Assembly: GCA_964606085.1 (NCBI GenBank)
Contig: CAZSFD010000035.1
Coordinates: forward strand, 1-47,216
DNA: 47,216 nt
Direction of reading: 5' to 3'
DNA from: CAIQJJ01 sp964606085
GTDB lineage: Bacteria > Chloroflexota > Anaerolineae > Anaerolineales > UBA4823
Numbering within the stretch: the stretch's first letter is position 1; each line of letters begins with the position of its first letter. The notes beneath the pieces are model-generated. The model ran no database searches and was not told the DNA's origin. It saw only the letters and a program-made list of their open reading frames with translations. Shown one piece after another: positions 8,003 to 15,086 of this stretch. Made by a program: the position numbers and the translations under genes.

Positions 8003-10224
8003 TCGCGGGCTTGCTGCTCCCAAAATCCTTGCAGGGCAACCAGGGGGATGGCAGGCTGCGCCTCGCCTTGCCGCCCCGTGTTCCAGGTGATGACGAGTTC
8101 TTTGCGGGCGCGTGTGATGCCGACGAAGAGCAGGCGCAAGCGTTCGGCGATGTATTCCTGGCGAGCTTTGCGGGTCGGCGCACCTTCCTCGTACCAGGCG
8201 TATTCGTCGGTGGCAATAGCGGCGTCGAGTTGGGCCAGGGCTTCGGCTTCCAGGTTCAGGCGGTCACGGACGAACCACTTTTCGGAGATGAAGCGGTCGT
8301 ATTCCATGCCAGAGGGGAAATCGTAGTTATTGACCGACATCAGGTAGACGCGATCCCATTCGAGGCCTTTGGCTTTGTGAATGGTGGCGATGACCACCTG
8401 GCCCTTGTGCTGATCGGGGTCGAAGCCGCTGTCCTCGGCGCTGAGGCCCAAGAAGCGGCGCTCGTTGCGGGCGATGACGGCGATCTCCTCGGTCATTTCG
8501 GGCAAGCGCCAGGTGGGGTGGGCTTCGGCGGCGCGGCGCAGCAGCACGGCCAGTTTGTGGGCAATGGCCAGGTCGGAGGGGATGGTGAACAGGTCTTGCG
8601 CCAGGGTCAGGACGATCTGGTCAATGGGCAGCAGCGCCGTGCCTTGCCAGCGGCGGGCGATCTCGCGGAAGGCTTCGAGTTCGAGGAAGGTCTCTTCGTC
8701 GGGGGCGAGGTCGGCCAGCCAGTCGTGGCCGAGGGCGGGGTGCAGGTAATCTTCCACACGCGGGCACTTGGCAATCAGCTTGGCGACGGCGTCCATACGT
8801 TTGGCGGCGTCTTCGTCGTCGCGGTCGGCGCGCCGCCAGACACGGTAGGCGGTGGCGAGTTTGTTCGGTGCGCCGGGTTCGGCCAGGTAGTTCAGCACGT
8901 TGGCGAGCGCGCCGGAGGCCATACGCGTGGCGTGCGTGCTGCGCAGAATCTCCACGTATTCGATGCCCCGCTTTTTGAGTTCTTCGGTCAGTTCAAAGCC
9001 GCGATTGTTGCGCGGCGTCAGCACGGCCACGGTGTCATCGGAATGCTCCGGCAGCCAGCGTTCGAGCGAATCGGCCACGGCCTTGATCTCGGCTTCGGGG
9101 CTGAATTTGGTCGGGACAAGGTAAATCTGGTCGGGGGCGTCGGGCGGGTTGGGCTGCGGGTCGCCGCGCGGCGTAGGCAGGATCAGCGGCTTGCCCAGGG
9201 CGGTGCGCACGGAGGGCAACGGATGCGCCTGGCCCGTCCATTCGATCAGGTGGTTGGCCAGCGCAATGATGCTTTGCGTGGAGCGGCCTGAGTTGGGCAG
9301 GTCACGGGCGGTCACATCGGGGCGTTCAATAAATTGGCGCAGAAATTCGGGGCTGGCGGTGGTAAAGGTCTCGTAGATGGCCTGGTTGGGGTCACCCACG
9401 CGCACCCAGTTGCCGCGTTCCCCGGCCAGCAGCGCGAGAATTTGTTCTTGCAGGCGGCTGCTGTCTTGCGCTTCGTCTTCGAGGATGAACGGCCACAGGG
9501 CTTGCAGGCGGGCGAGGAATTTTTCGTCGCTGTGCAGGGCGCGCAGGGCCAGGCGGATCAGGTCGTCGAAATCCACTGCGCCGCGATAGGCCAGGGCGCG
9601 CTGGTAATCGTTGTAGATAGCGCAGCCCATCTCGGCCAGGGGCAGCGGCACGGGCAGGGTGTCGAGGCGTTCCCGCAGGTCAACGGGTTCGATCTGCAAA
9701 TCTTTGGCGTAGCGGATAAAGTTGCCCGCCAGGGTGTGGACGCTTTCGGGCAGTTGCTCGCGCAGCAGCCAGTCGCGGCGGTTGGCGTCGAGTTGGGGAT
9801 CGAGAAAATCGTCGAGGGCCAGGGGGTTGGCCTTGAACCAGGTACGCGCCGAATCTTCCAGGATGTCGTCGGCCACGCGTTCATCCACGATTTCAAAATC
9901 ATCCGACAGTCCCACCAGCGCCGGACGTTCACGCACGATGTCGTGCGCCAGGCCGTGCAGGGTGCGCACGCGGTAGCCCAGGCGCGGCAGCAGGCCAAAT
10001 TCCTCGATAAAGCCGTTGATGCGCTGCGAGAAGTTATCCACCGCCGAATTGACCAGCGTGACAATCAGCACTTCCTGGTCATCGTCGAGCAGGCCGCGGC
10101 GGATCAGGTTGGCGGCGAGGAACGAGAGCGTCTGCGTTTTACCGCTGCCCGGCACCGCCGAGACGCCCATGCGTCCGCGGCGATATTTGAGTACCTGGCT
10201 TTGCTTAGGGCGGGGTTTGAACAT
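7984..10224 (-). CDS. UvrD/PcrA-type superfamily 1 DNA helicase
   Basis: This 746-aa protein has intact SF1A motifs: Walker A AVPGSGKTQT (K29), Walker B LEDEAQDSS, motif III VGDPNQAIYETFTTA, motif V VIATIHKAKGLEWDRVYL and motif VI LLFVGITRARKELVITW. These predict ATP-driven 3'-5' DNA translocation and unwinding. It sits between an AddB-like degenerate helicase and the Fe-S nuclease on one strand. The last residues, PNNE, and the stop are encoded by a TTATTCG-type 7-mer run (7981-8002). The ATG at 10222-10224 has no clear Shine-Dalgarno. Confidence 0.92.
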   Translation of the reverse strand: MFKPRPKQSQVLKYRRGRMGVSAVPGSGKTQTLSFLAANLIRRGLLDDDQEVLIVTLVNSAVDNFSQRINGFIEEFGLLPRLGYRVRTLHGLAHDIVRERPALVGLSDDFEIVDERVADDILEDSARTWFKANPLALDDFLDPQLDANRRDWLLREQLPESVHTLAGNFIRYAKDLQIEPVDLRERLDTLPVPLPLAEMGCAIYNDYQRALAYRGAVDFDDLIRLALRALHSDEKFLARLQALWPFILEDEAQDSSRLQEQILALLAGERGNWVRVGDPNQAIYETFTTASPEFLRQFIERPDVTARDLPNSGRSTQSIIALANHLIEWTGQAHPLPSVRTALGKPLILPTPRGDPQPNPPDAPDQIYLVPTKFSPEAEIKAVADSLERWLPEHSDDTVAVLTPRNNRGFELTEELKKRGIEYVEILRSTHATRMASGALANVLNYLAEPGAPNKLATAYRVWRRADRDDEDAAKRMDAVAKLIAKCPRVEDYLHPALGHDWLADLAPDEETFLELEAFREIARRWQGTALLPIDQIVLTLAQDLFTIPSDLAIAHKLAVLLRRAAEAHPTWRLPEMTEEIAVIARNERRFLGLSAEDSGFDPDQHKGQVVIATIHKAKGLEWDRVYLMSVNNYDFPSGMEYDRFISEKWFVRDRLNLEAEALAQLDAAIATDEYAWYEEGAPTRKARQEYIAERLRLLFVGITRARKELVITWNTGRQGEAQPAIPLVALQGFWEQQARDFPNNE

Positions 10225-10234
10225 GGGAGGGGGT

Positions 10235-10266
10235 GAAGGTTGGAAGGTTGAAAGGTTGAAAGTTAC
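10235..10266. repeat. 8-bp tandem array (GAAGGTTG type) between the two helicase genes
   Basis: Units GAAGGTTG, GAAGGTTG, AAAGGTTG, AAAGTTAC. The stop codon of the upstream helicase (TAA, minus strand, 10263-10265) falls in the last unit. The same motif recurs at the end of the APH gene near 27010. Confidence 0.75.
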
Positions 10267-12431
10267 AGATCGTCTTCTGGGGCGAGGTCGGGATCAGGGG
10301 GTGGGTGGGGGAGATCGGAGCGGAGCATGCGCTGGATGGCTTTGAGCAGCGGGCCTTTTTGCTCGTTGCCCTGCTCGTTGAGTTCGCACATGCCCAGGAA
10401 CACGCCCCGCCGACAGCGGCGCAGCAGGCCGATGGCCAGGCGGTACAGCGTTTCCTGGTTCATCTCATGCTCTTCGGCGTCTGACCAAAGCGCACCTTGC
10501 GGCCAACCGCGGCTGAGCACGTAAGGATGCGTCAGCGGCTGGTACAGGCGCTCGAACCAGCCGCGGCTGCCCACATCCAGCCAGAACTGGTAGCTGACGG
10601 GCTGGTTGCGCATGAGGAAGGTGTGCGCCGGGGCAAGGAAGACGGCATCTTCGGGCTGGGCCTGGTAGGAGGGGATGTATTGGGCGGCGACAACGCCGTC
10701 TTCGACCATTTGAATATACTCGAGGCCGACCCCGCCCGCTTCATCAGGCAGTAAACTGACCGCCCAACGGAACTTTCTGGCCGATTCGACGAGATTGGCG
10801 GCGGCTTCGCCGGCAGTGTAATCGGGATGCGACCAATCGCCGGGATGGAAGCCGTAGCCGGGCTGCGAGAGCAGTTCGCCAAACAGGCGGCTGAAGAAAA
10901 TATCGAGTTCGGCCACCGGCTGGGCAGCGTAGGCTTCGAGCCAGGCGCGCAGGTCTTCGTAGCGCTGACCGAGGATGTAGGTGATGCGGGCCTGGGTTTC
11001 GGGTTGGATAATTTCGAACGAACTGAGCTGGGGCTGCCCTTCGCGCACGCGGTAGACAATCTCGGTCAGCAGTTGGGCGCGCACCAGGTCGAGTTCGGCG
11101 ATGGCTGCGACGAGGGCATAGGCCACATCGTACTTGGTCGGGCACAGGCCCCACTGCGGGTGCGCCAGTTTCGCCAGGGTGAGCATGGCCAGGGCGGCGG
11201 GTTCGTCGCGCACGGCGCGCGAGGGGCGGTGCGAGCGGGTGGGGATTTGGCGGCGGTTGAGACGCTCGGTGAGCGAAAAGCGCAGGGCATCGGGCAAAAA
11301 GGGGGCCAGCACAGCAATTTCGCCCGGCGGCACTTGCTCGTTGAAAACGAGGTGGGCGATCTGCTCCGTGACGGCATCGAGCATTTCGGGGTAGAAGCGG
11401 TGAAAAGTGAAGTTGAGCACGGGAGCGGGGGAGTTGGGGAGAGAGGGAGCAGCGGAACTTCGTTCCGCGAGGGGGCGGTTGAGGGAGAGGCCGATGTGAG
11501 TGGCGAGGGATTCGAGGTTGGGGGTGGTGACGAAGGAGCCTGCAAAGGTGACTTGTTCCTGACAAAGCTGGCGCAGGGCGTAGGCGGTGTTGGGGTCGGC
11601 CCCCAGGAAGCGGCGGTAGCCAGCCTGGTGATCGTAAATCAGCAGGGCCGATTCGAAGGCGGGCAGCCATTCGCCCAGCAGATCGTGGGCGAGGGGGGTA
11701 TCTTCTTCGAGGTTATCGGCCACGAGGTGACGGAAGGTGTCGGTCAGGTAATCGCGGCACAGCGGTTCGCGCCACAACACGCGCCAGAAGACTTCAAGTT
11801 GCAGCGAGAAATCGAGCAGGTTGTTGTCGAGGCAGTAGCGGCGGAAGCGTTCGGCGCACTCTTGCGCATCATCGTAGACGCGCATCTGGCTGGCCTCGCC
11901 CACCCAGGCCGCTTTGAGCCGCTCGCCAATCTGCGTGTGCGGCAGGCCGACCAGGGCGGCTTTGTTGAGGTTGTCGAGAATTTGCGAGTAAAGGCGGTTG
12001 CGGGTGATGGTGATCGACTCGAAGTAGCCGTCGCGTTCGAGCAAGGGGCGCACAATGCGGGCCATGTAATACTGCGCCGTTTCGAGGGTGAGGAAGGTCG
12101 GCGGCAGGTCGGGGCGGGCAAAACCGGCGGCTTCGGCGGCCAGCGGCCAGAAGATTTCGACCATGCGCTGCGCCAGGCCGCCCACGGTCAGGATCGTCAC
12201 CGGGCCGCCGGGGGCCAGGCTGGGGTCGCTGAGGGCGTCGTAATAGGGCGCGGCCAGCGTGCGCTGCGGCACGAGCAGCAAGATCGATTCGGATGGAATG
12301 CCCTGCTGGATCAGGTAGAGAATACGCTCGACGCCGATAGTGGTCTTACCCGAACCGGGCGGGCCTTCGAGGAAAATGGCCCGGTCGGGATGGCAAGTGA
12401 TCCAGGCGAGTTGAGTCTGGGTCAATGACAT
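10263..12431 (-). CDS. AddB-like degenerate superfamily 1 helicase
   Basis: I use ATG 12429-12431 (MSLTQTQLAWI, 722 aa), with AGGGG 8 nt upstream; a GTG three codons earlier is possible. Walker A is intact (FLEGPPGSGKTTIG). The Walker B region reads HLVADNLEED, not a DExx box. Motif III-like IYDHQAGYRRFLGADP is recognisable, but motifs V and VI are hard to find (AIGLLRRCRRGVFLG may be a remnant of VI). This resembles AddB, whose helicase core is inactive and has a structural or recognition role. The segment near 11410-11480 holds a GAG/GGG-rich run and the hairpin GCGGAAC-TTC-GTTCCGC, encoding a Ser/Pro/Ala loop. I infer one complex with the next two genes. Confidence 0.75.
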   Translation of the reverse strand: MSLTQTQLAWITCHPDRAIFLEGPPGSGKTTIGVERILYLIQQGIPSESILLLVPQRTLAAPYYDALSDPSLAPGGPVTILTVGGLAQRMVEIFWPLAAEAAGFARPDLPPTFLTLETAQYYMARIVRPLLERDGYFESITITRNRLYSQILDNLNKAALVGLPHTQIGERLKAAWVGEASQMRVYDDAQECAERFRRYCLDNNLLDFSLQLEVFWRVLWREPLCRDYLTDTFRHLVADNLEEDTPLAHDLLGEWLPAFESALLIYDHQAGYRRFLGADPNTAYALRQLCQEQVTFAGSFVTTPNLESLATHIGLSLNRPLAERSSAAPSLPNSPAPVLNFTFHRFYPEMLDAVTEQIAHLVFNEQVPPGEIAVLAPFLPDALRFSLTERLNRRQIPTRSHRPSRAVRDEPAALAMLTLAKLAHPQWGLCPTKYDVAYALVAAIAELDLVRAQLLTEIVYRVREGQPQLSSFEIIQPETQARITYILGQRYEDLRAWLEAYAAQPVAELDIFFSRLFGELLSQPGYGFHPGDWSHPDYTAGEAAANLVESARKFRWAVSLLPDEAGGVGLEYIQMVEDGVVAAQYIPSYQAQPEDAVFLAPAHTFLMRNQPVSYQFWLDVGSRGWFERLYQPLTHPYVLSRGWPQGALWSDAEEHEMNQETLYRLAIGLLRRCRRGVFLGMCELNEQGNEQKGPLLKAIQRMLRSDLPHPPPDPDLAPEDDL

Positions 12432-12449
12432 GACAAACACCCCTGTTTT

Positions 12450-12551
12450 AACCGCAGATGAACGCAGATAAACGCGGATATACGCTTGAACCTGGCTACA
12501 GCACGAGATTTTTCAGATATATCTGCGTCCATCTGCGGTTATCCGCGGTTT
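12450..12551. repeat. Long imperfect inverted repeat built of CGCAGATAAA-like 10-mers
   Basis: The left arm (about 12450-12483) runs as consecutive CGCAGATGAA, CGCAGATAAA and CGCGGATATA units. The right arm (about 12518-12551) is the imperfect reverse complement. It can form a long hairpin directly upstream of the AddB-like helicase gene and downstream of hypE. No T-run follows, so I call it a dispersed repeat rather than a terminator. Confidence 0.75.
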
Positions 12552-12567
12552 CTTATCTTCACGGTTG

Positions 12568-13632
12568 TCAACAAATGCGCGGCAATAGTTCGCCGGCCAG
12601 CATATCTACGATGCGGGTGCTGCCGATGGTCGTTTTGAGCAATACACGTCCAGCGGGGGCGGCATTGACCTCGCCAACGATGACGGCGTTTTCGCCATAG
12701 CGTGTGGCCCGCATGGCCGCCAGCACAGCCGCGGCATCTTCGGGGTGGACGATGACGATCAGCTTGCCTTCGTTGGCGATGTAGAGCGGGTCGAAGCCGA
12801 GCATTTCGCAGGCCGCGGCCACCGTGGGGTGGATGAGCAGGTCGCGCTCGCGCAGGGTGATGTTGACTTTCGACTGGCGAGCAATCTCGTTGAGCGTGGT
12901 CGCCAGGCCGCCACGCGTGGGGTCGCGCAGCACGTGGATGCGGCTGGAAACCTGGAGCATGGCCGCCACGAGGCCGTTGAGCGGGGCAGCGTCGCTGGCG
13001 ATGTCGGCGTCGAAGCCCAGTTCGCCGCGCGCCGCCAACACGGCGATGCCGTGGTCGCCCAGCGTGCCAGAGACGATGACGAGGTCGCCGGGTTGGGCGT
13101 TATTTCCGCTGATCGCCACGCCCGCAGGGATCAGGCCGACGCCGCTGGTGTTGACGTACAGCCCATCGCCATGCCCTTTTTGCACCACTTTGGTATCGCC
13201 GGCCACGATCTGCACCCCGGCTTCGGCGGCGGCAGCCTGCATCGAGGTGATCACCTGCTGCAAGGTATCCATGGGCAGGCCTTCTTCAAGGATGAAACCG
13301 GCAGTCAGGTAGAGCGGCGTCGCGCCCATCACGGCCAGGTCGTTGACGGTGCCGCACACGGCCAGACGGCCAATATCGCCGCCGGGAAAGAACAGCGGGG
13401 CCACAACGTGTGAATCGGTGGTGATGGCGAGGCGTGAACCATCGGGCAGGGTGATCACGCCCGCATCATCGCCGGCGCGCAGGGCCGGGTTGTCGAAGGC
13501 TGGCAAAAAGACGCGCTCGATCAGGCGGTGGCTCATCACGCCGCCGCTGCCGTGGCCGAGGACAATCGTCTCGCCGTGGGCAAGCGGCACCGGGCAGACC
13601 GGGCCTTGCATGGAGGGAAGTTGTTCGCTCAT
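12568..13632 (-). CDS. hypE: Hydrogenase maturation protein HypE (thiocarboxamide dehydratase)
   Basis: HypE dehydrates a carbamoyl group on its C-terminal cysteine to thiocyanate, the source of the CN ligands of NiFe hydrogenases. The 354-aa protein has the AIR-synthase-like fold: GHGSGG near 26-31, AGDDAGVI, DSHVVAPLFFPGGDIGRLAVCGTVNDLAVMGATP and DPTRGGLATTLNEIA. It ends exactly in LPRIC, the tail carrying the modified Cys. No hypA, B, C, D or F or hydrogenase gene is in the window, so it is an orphan copy here. The start is ATG 13630-13632 with a weak Shine-Dalgarno. Confidence 0.95.
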   Translation of the reverse strand: MSEQLPSMQGPVCPVPLAHGETIVLGHGSGGVMSHRLIERVFLPAFDNPALRAGDDAGVITLPDGSRLAITTDSHVVAPLFFPGGDIGRLAVCGTVNDLAVMGATPLYLTAGFILEEGLPMDTLQQVITSMQAAAAEAGVQIVAGDTKVVQKGHGDGLYVNTSGVGLIPAGVAISGNNAQPGDLVIVSGTLGDHGIAVLAARGELGFDADIASDAAPLNGLVAAMLQVSSRIHVLRDPTRGGLATTLNEIARQSKVNITLRERDLLIHPTVAAACEMLGFDPLYIANEGKLIVIVHPEDAAAVLAAMRATRYGENAVIVGEVNAAPAGRVLLKTTIGSTRIVDMLAGELLPRIC

Positions 13633-13646
13633 TCTTTGGAGTGATC

Positions 13647-13690
13647 AAAAAGCACCCGTTGGCAACCTGTCAACAGGATGCAACGGGTGC
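13647..13690 (-). terminator. Intrinsic terminator of the ytxH-like gene
   Basis: A 10-bp stem GCACCCGTTG/CAACGGGTGC encloses a second ACCTGT/ACAGG pairing. On the minus strand it is followed by TTTTT. It lies between the YtxH-like stop and hypE; a weaker CTTTT on the other side may allow some plus-strand use. Confidence 0.8.
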
Positions 13691-13712
13691 CTTTTGGGTG
13701 GTAAAGTTAGAA

Positions 13713-14021
13713 TCAGGCTTCGGCAGCCGGTTCTTCTGCGGCAGGGGCAACCTTCTTGATCGCCGCCTGGCCCTTGGCAACCAGTTCATCGGCCTTCACA
13801 CGGGCATCGGCCACAATCACGTCAGCCTTCTCACGGGCTTCAGCGAGCAGGGCATTAGCCTTGACACGGGCTTCTTCCACGGTGGTGGTGCTTTTGTCGC
13901 GGATCAGCAGGCGGGTTTCTTCACCCGATTGCGGGGCGACCAACAGGGCCGTCACGGCACCAGCCAGGGCGCCAACGAAAAAGCCAACAACAAAAAAGCC
14001 AAAATCATCACGGTCAGACAT
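13713..14021 (-). CDS. YtxH-domain small membrane protein
   Basis: This 102-aa protein begins with one glycine-rich transmembrane helix and the YtxH signature (FFVVGFFVGALAGAVTALLVAPQSGEETRLLI). A charged alanine-rich helix of repeated ARVKAD/EAREKAD units follows (about 50-90), then an acidic tail. YtxH proteins are small, often stress-associated, envelope proteins of unknown mechanism. AGGAGG lies 7 nt before the ATG. The two-TM protein upstream is on the same strand 30 nt away. Confidence 0.8.
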   Translation of the reverse strand: MSDRDDFGFFVVGFFVGALAGAVTALLVAPQSGEETRLLIRDKSTTTVEEARVKANALLAEAREKADVIVADARVKADELVAKGQAAIKKVAPAAEEPAAEA

Positions 14022-14051
14022 CGTAGTGCCTCCTTTTCAAAGCTATTGGGG

Positions 14052-14519
14052 TTATTTTTTGTCTGATTTCCGGCTGAGTCCGATCAGGCTCAACAGTTCG
14101 CCCAACCCGGCGAGATACGAATTGAGTTTGATCACCGGCTCGGCCAGGTTATCGCTGAGAAATGCCGTCGTACCCCTCAGGGTGCTGATGGTTTCGTTGA
14201 TCGAGAGCAAAATCGGTTTGATCTCGTTTTGCAGCAGGTTGGTCAGCTTCGCCAGTTGGACGATCAAAATGACCAGCACGAACCCGACCAGCAGCGACTC
14301 GAACGCCATCACAATGATAAAAATATCCCGGATACGCGCCGTCGTCTCGGCTTCGGTGACGAGCAGGAAGACCAGGCTTCCAATAAAACACGCCATAACC
14401 AACACCACAACGCCGATGATGACAGCCTGCTGCCGCCTGGATTGCGCTTCGGATGGGGCGCTGGAGGTGGCCGGGATTTGAGGGGTTTCAGGAGTGGGTG
14501 AGGGGGTTTGATCGGTCAT
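14052..14519 (-). CDS. Two-helix membrane protein, DUF948-like
   Basis: This 155-aa protein has a Pro/Thr/Ser-rich cytoplasmic start (about 1-30) and two hydrophobic helices (VIIGVVVLVMACFIGSLVFL and IFIIVMAFESLLVGFVLVIL). A heptad-like amphipathic tail follows (LAKLTNLLQNEIKPILLSIN onward). This resembles the DUF948/YtxH pairing common in Gram-positive-type and Chloroflexota genomes. Function unknown. An extended -10 lies 9 nt upstream of the ATG and no Shine-Dalgarno is visible, so I predict an almost leaderless mRNA also covering the YtxH gene. Confidence 0.7.
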   Translation of the reverse strand: MTDQTPSPTPETPQIPATSSAPSEAQSRRQQAVIIGVVVLVMACFIGSLVFLLVTEAETTARIRDIFIIVMAFESLLVGFVLVILIVQLAKLTNLLQNEIKPILLSINETISTLRGTTAFLSDNLAEPVIKLNSYLAGLGELLSLIGLSRKSDKK

Positions 14520-14528
14520 GGCGAGAAA

Positions 14529-14534
14529 ATTATA
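14529..14534 (-). promoter_or_regulatory. Extended -10 promoter for the two-TM/YtxH operon
   Basis: TGGTATAAT on the minus strand is an extended -10 (TGn plus TATAAT at 14529-14534). No convincing -35 is visible. The ATG begins 9 nt downstream. Confidence 0.65.
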
Positions 14535-14565
14535 CCATGCGAGGTTGGCGATCTTGCGAAAACGT

Positions 14566-14650
14566 TAGTGCCTAACCTGCGAACTCCTTGCGCAAGGAAC
14601 AAGGATTTGCTGGATAGGCACCCTGATTGTTCCGCTTTACGCGGGTTAGG
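14566..14650 (-). repeat. 85-bp dispersed repeat with inverted ends, copy 2
   Basis: Inverted relative to the copy at 2214-2298, same 85-bp length, with the matching 10-bp terminal inverted repeat (one mismatch). It separates two divergent promoters and ends 13 bp before the -10 of the plus-strand operon. Its interior CTCCTTGCGCAAGGA can form its own hairpin. Confidence 0.85.
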
Positions 14651-14663
14651 ATTTCAATGGCTG

Positions 14664-14669
14664 TATAAT
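14664..14669 (+). promoter_or_regulatory. -10 element of the membrane protein/two-component/ligA operon (leaderless)
   Basis: TATAAT ends 6 nt before the ATG at 14676, where transcription would be expected to start. There is no Shine-Dalgarno. The -35 region would fall in the 85-bp repeat (GGGTTA) and is not consensus. Confidence 0.65.
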
Positions 14670-14675
14670 TAGTCT

Positions 14676-15086
14676 ATGCGTCGCGTGTGGCTGGCCCGCC
14701 TGTTGATCGGCCTGGTGTTCTGTTTCAACGTGCAGTGCGCGCTGATGTTTTGTTGGCAGCCGCAATCGTTCGCGCCCGCCTACGCATTGGCGGGGGTGGC
14801 GGGCCGTGCGGCGGTGCAGGGGTTTGGCGTGCTGTTTTTGATGTGGAATGTGCCGTATGCCCTGGCGTTGTGGCAGCCCGTGAAAAACCGGGTCTCCTTG
14901 GGGGAAGCGGTGGTCATGCAAACCATTGGCGTCATCGGCGAGGCGTTCATCCTGGGGGCGCTGCCCGCCACCGAAAGCGTTCTGCGCGCATCCATTTTCC
15001 GTTTCGTGGGGTTCGACAGCCTGGGCCTGCTGTGTTTGGCAGCCGCCGCCGGCCTGGTATACCGACAACCTGGGAGGGCTATGTGA
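14676..15086 (+). CDS. Small integral membrane protein of unknown function
   Basis: The 136-aa protein has about four hydrophobic helices (LLIGLVFCFNVQCALMF, VQGFGVLFLMWNVPYALAL, VVMQTIGVIGEAFILGAL, LGLLCLAAAAGLVY). I recognise no family. The stop is in ATGTGA, with the GTG start of the kinase overlapping it, so the two are translationally coupled. That suggests a sensor partner or accessory of the kinase. Confidence 0.75.
   Translation: MRRVWLARLLIGLVFCFNVQCALMFCWQPQSFAPAYALAGVAGRAAVQGFGVLFLMWNVPYALALWQPVKNRVSLGEAVVMQTIGVIGEAFILGALPATESVLRASIFRFVGFDSLGLLCLAAAAGLVYRQPGRAM

Noticed and set aside
7960..12428. Long plus-strand open frames opposite the helicases (443, 300 and 533 codons)
   Set aside because: Low-complexity composition (G/V/F/Q rich), no start signals, and the opposite strand encodes intact helicase motifs.
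14687..15082. N-terminal extension of the histidine kinase
   Set aside because: The frame there is Gly/Ala/Arg-rich shadow of the 136-aa membrane protein; the GTG at 15083 has GGGAGG and coupling.
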